Origin: JAABRU01 sp050180235
GTDB lineage: Bacteria > Desulfobacterota > Desulfobacteria > Desulfobacterales > Desulfococcaceae
Length of the DNA stretch: 64,000 bases
Direction of reading: 5' to 3'
Assembly (NCBI GenBank): GCA_050180235.1
Contig: JBFXEJ010000007.1
Location: forward strand, 40,144-104,143
Both the position numbers and the translations under genes were made by a program. The notes under the pieces are model-generated. The model was given only the letters and a program-made list of their open reading frames with translations, did not search any database and was not told the DNA's origin. Below are positions 63,356 through 64,000 of the stretch, one piece after another (the stretch's first letter is position 1; every line of letters starts with the position of its first letter).

Positions 63356-64000
63356 GCTGCTTCTCCTTTCAGTTTTCTGATATTGGTTAAAAAGGTTCCG
63401 ATAACCCATACGCCGAAGCCGCCGATGACAATGAAAAAGGCATACACACCGATTTTGTCAAGCAGCGTTGCTGTATCTTTGGAAATATCTATGATTTCCA
63501 TTGCACCGAGTTTGCCGGGCAGGGCAAAAATCCGGTTGACAAAACCCGACAGTACGGCCATTGCGTAAAAACCGCGAATGGTAATGCCTTTGACCACTTT
63601 GGTGACCATTGCGCCGATCTGAATGCCGATGAGAGAACCCAGCAGCATGCCCATTGCCAGGGTGTAAAAGATGAATCCGTAAATTGCATACTGGGTAATG
63701 CCCGCGTAACCGGCAGTGAAAACAATCTGAAAGATGTCGGTTCCCACAGTGGTCATGGAAGACACGCCAAGAACATAGACAAAGATGGGAAAGGTGAGGA
63801 AGCCGCCGCCCACCCCCATAATGGAACCGGCCATACCGACCAGTGCGCCGCTGAGAATCAGGAACAGGCAGGAAATGCTGCGTCCGCCCGGAACAACATC
63901 CTGATCAAAGGTAATCATCGGAGGAATCTTCATGTTCAGCAGATTCTGGGACAGGGGCGTCAGTTCCGCTCCCTCATCTATTCCGCCATGCGCGCCGCCT
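63352..64000 (-). CDS. TauE/SafE-family anion exporter, C-terminal part
   Basis: The reading frame is open to the window edge, so the true start lies beyond 64000; an internal Met at 63933 is not the start. Visible: a linker (IPPMITFDQDVVPGGRSI), then a four-helix half with the family repeat GMAGSIMGVGGGFLTFPIFVYVLGVS and GTDIFQIVFTAGYAG. TauE/SafE proteins have two such halves and carry sulfite, sulfoacetate or related anions across the inner membrane. In a sulfate reducer a sulfur oxyanion is the natural guess. Confidence 0.88.
   Translation of the reverse strand, partial: GGAHGGIDEGAELTPLSQNLLNMKIPPMITFDQDVVPGGRSISCLFLILSGALVGMAGSIMGVGGGFLTFPIFVYVLGVSSMTTVGTDIFQIVFTAGYAGITQYAIYGFIFYTLAMGMLLGSLIGIQIGAMVTKVVKGITIRGFYAMAVLSGFVNRIFALPGKLGAMEIIDISKDTATLLDKIGVYAFFIVIGGFGVWVIGTFLTNIRKLKGEAA

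Overview
The window reads as chromosome of a Gram-negative, moderately AT-rich deltaproteobacterium (Desulfobacterota). The relatives that come to mind are large, gliding, sulfate-reducing Desulfobacteraceae such as Desulfonema. This is inference from gene content (several chemoreceptors, fused partner-switching regulators, a TauE-type exporter, a DUF3782 nuclease-like protein, a GldAFG-type transporter) and from the very high density of palindromic intergenic repeats; there is no rRNA to confirm it.

Layout. 1-690: type VII HepT/MntA toxin-antitoxin pair, with the toxin split by a frameshift at an A7 run. 0.9-12.2 kb: a membrane Ser/Thr kinase transcribed away from an FHA protein, a penicillin-binding transpeptidase, an orphan YgiT-type zinc-finger protein and an FHA-SEDS (FtsW/RodA-like) polymerase. 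This set recalls the actinobacterial pknAB-pbpA-rodA-fhaAB locus. 12.3-16.6 kb: a chemoreceptor overlapping a REC-PAS-PAS-PP2C-HATPase regulator. A second, paralogous pair with a STAS antagonist lies at 39.4-44.2 kb. 16.9-26.6 kb: lipoproteins, an M23 peptidase, a truncated NifX-like protein with FmdB, a CYTH protein, a SHOCT protein, argJ, a chemoreceptor and an orphan DNA methyltransferase.

26.6-34.3 kb: aromatic amino-acid genes (DAHP synthase, aroB, second DAHP synthase, pheA, aroE), interrupted by a DUF3782 gene and a TPR-like gene. The first DAHP synthase has a leader peptide rich in Phe and Tyr codons and a complete set of mutually exclusive hairpins, i.e. a transcription attenuator. 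34.5-39.3 kb: dus, a glycerophosphodiesterase, initiator tRNA with promoter and terminator, and a NAD+ DNA ligase with an apparent signal peptide and no BRCT domain. 45-53 kb: an ACT-domain protein, metF, an ADP-ribosylglycohydrolase, a hybrid histidine kinase and recD2.

53-55.8 kb is a repeat-rich accessory stretch. It holds tandem repeats, MITE-like elements, an array of seven 18-bp palindromes and what looks like a single integron gene cassette with a well-formed attC site. 55.8-61.3 kb is a gliding-type ABC transporter operon (ATPase, permease, GldG-like, DUF4340). The window ends in a TauE/SafE exporter and its membrane partner.

The genes suggest three themes: phospho-signalling onto cell-wall synthesis, chemoreceptor-linked partner switching, and attenuated aromatic biosynthesis. 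Through all of it run several families of non-autonomous palindromic repeats, one of which sits in frame inside the kinase gene. No CRISPR array, transposase or integrase was seen.
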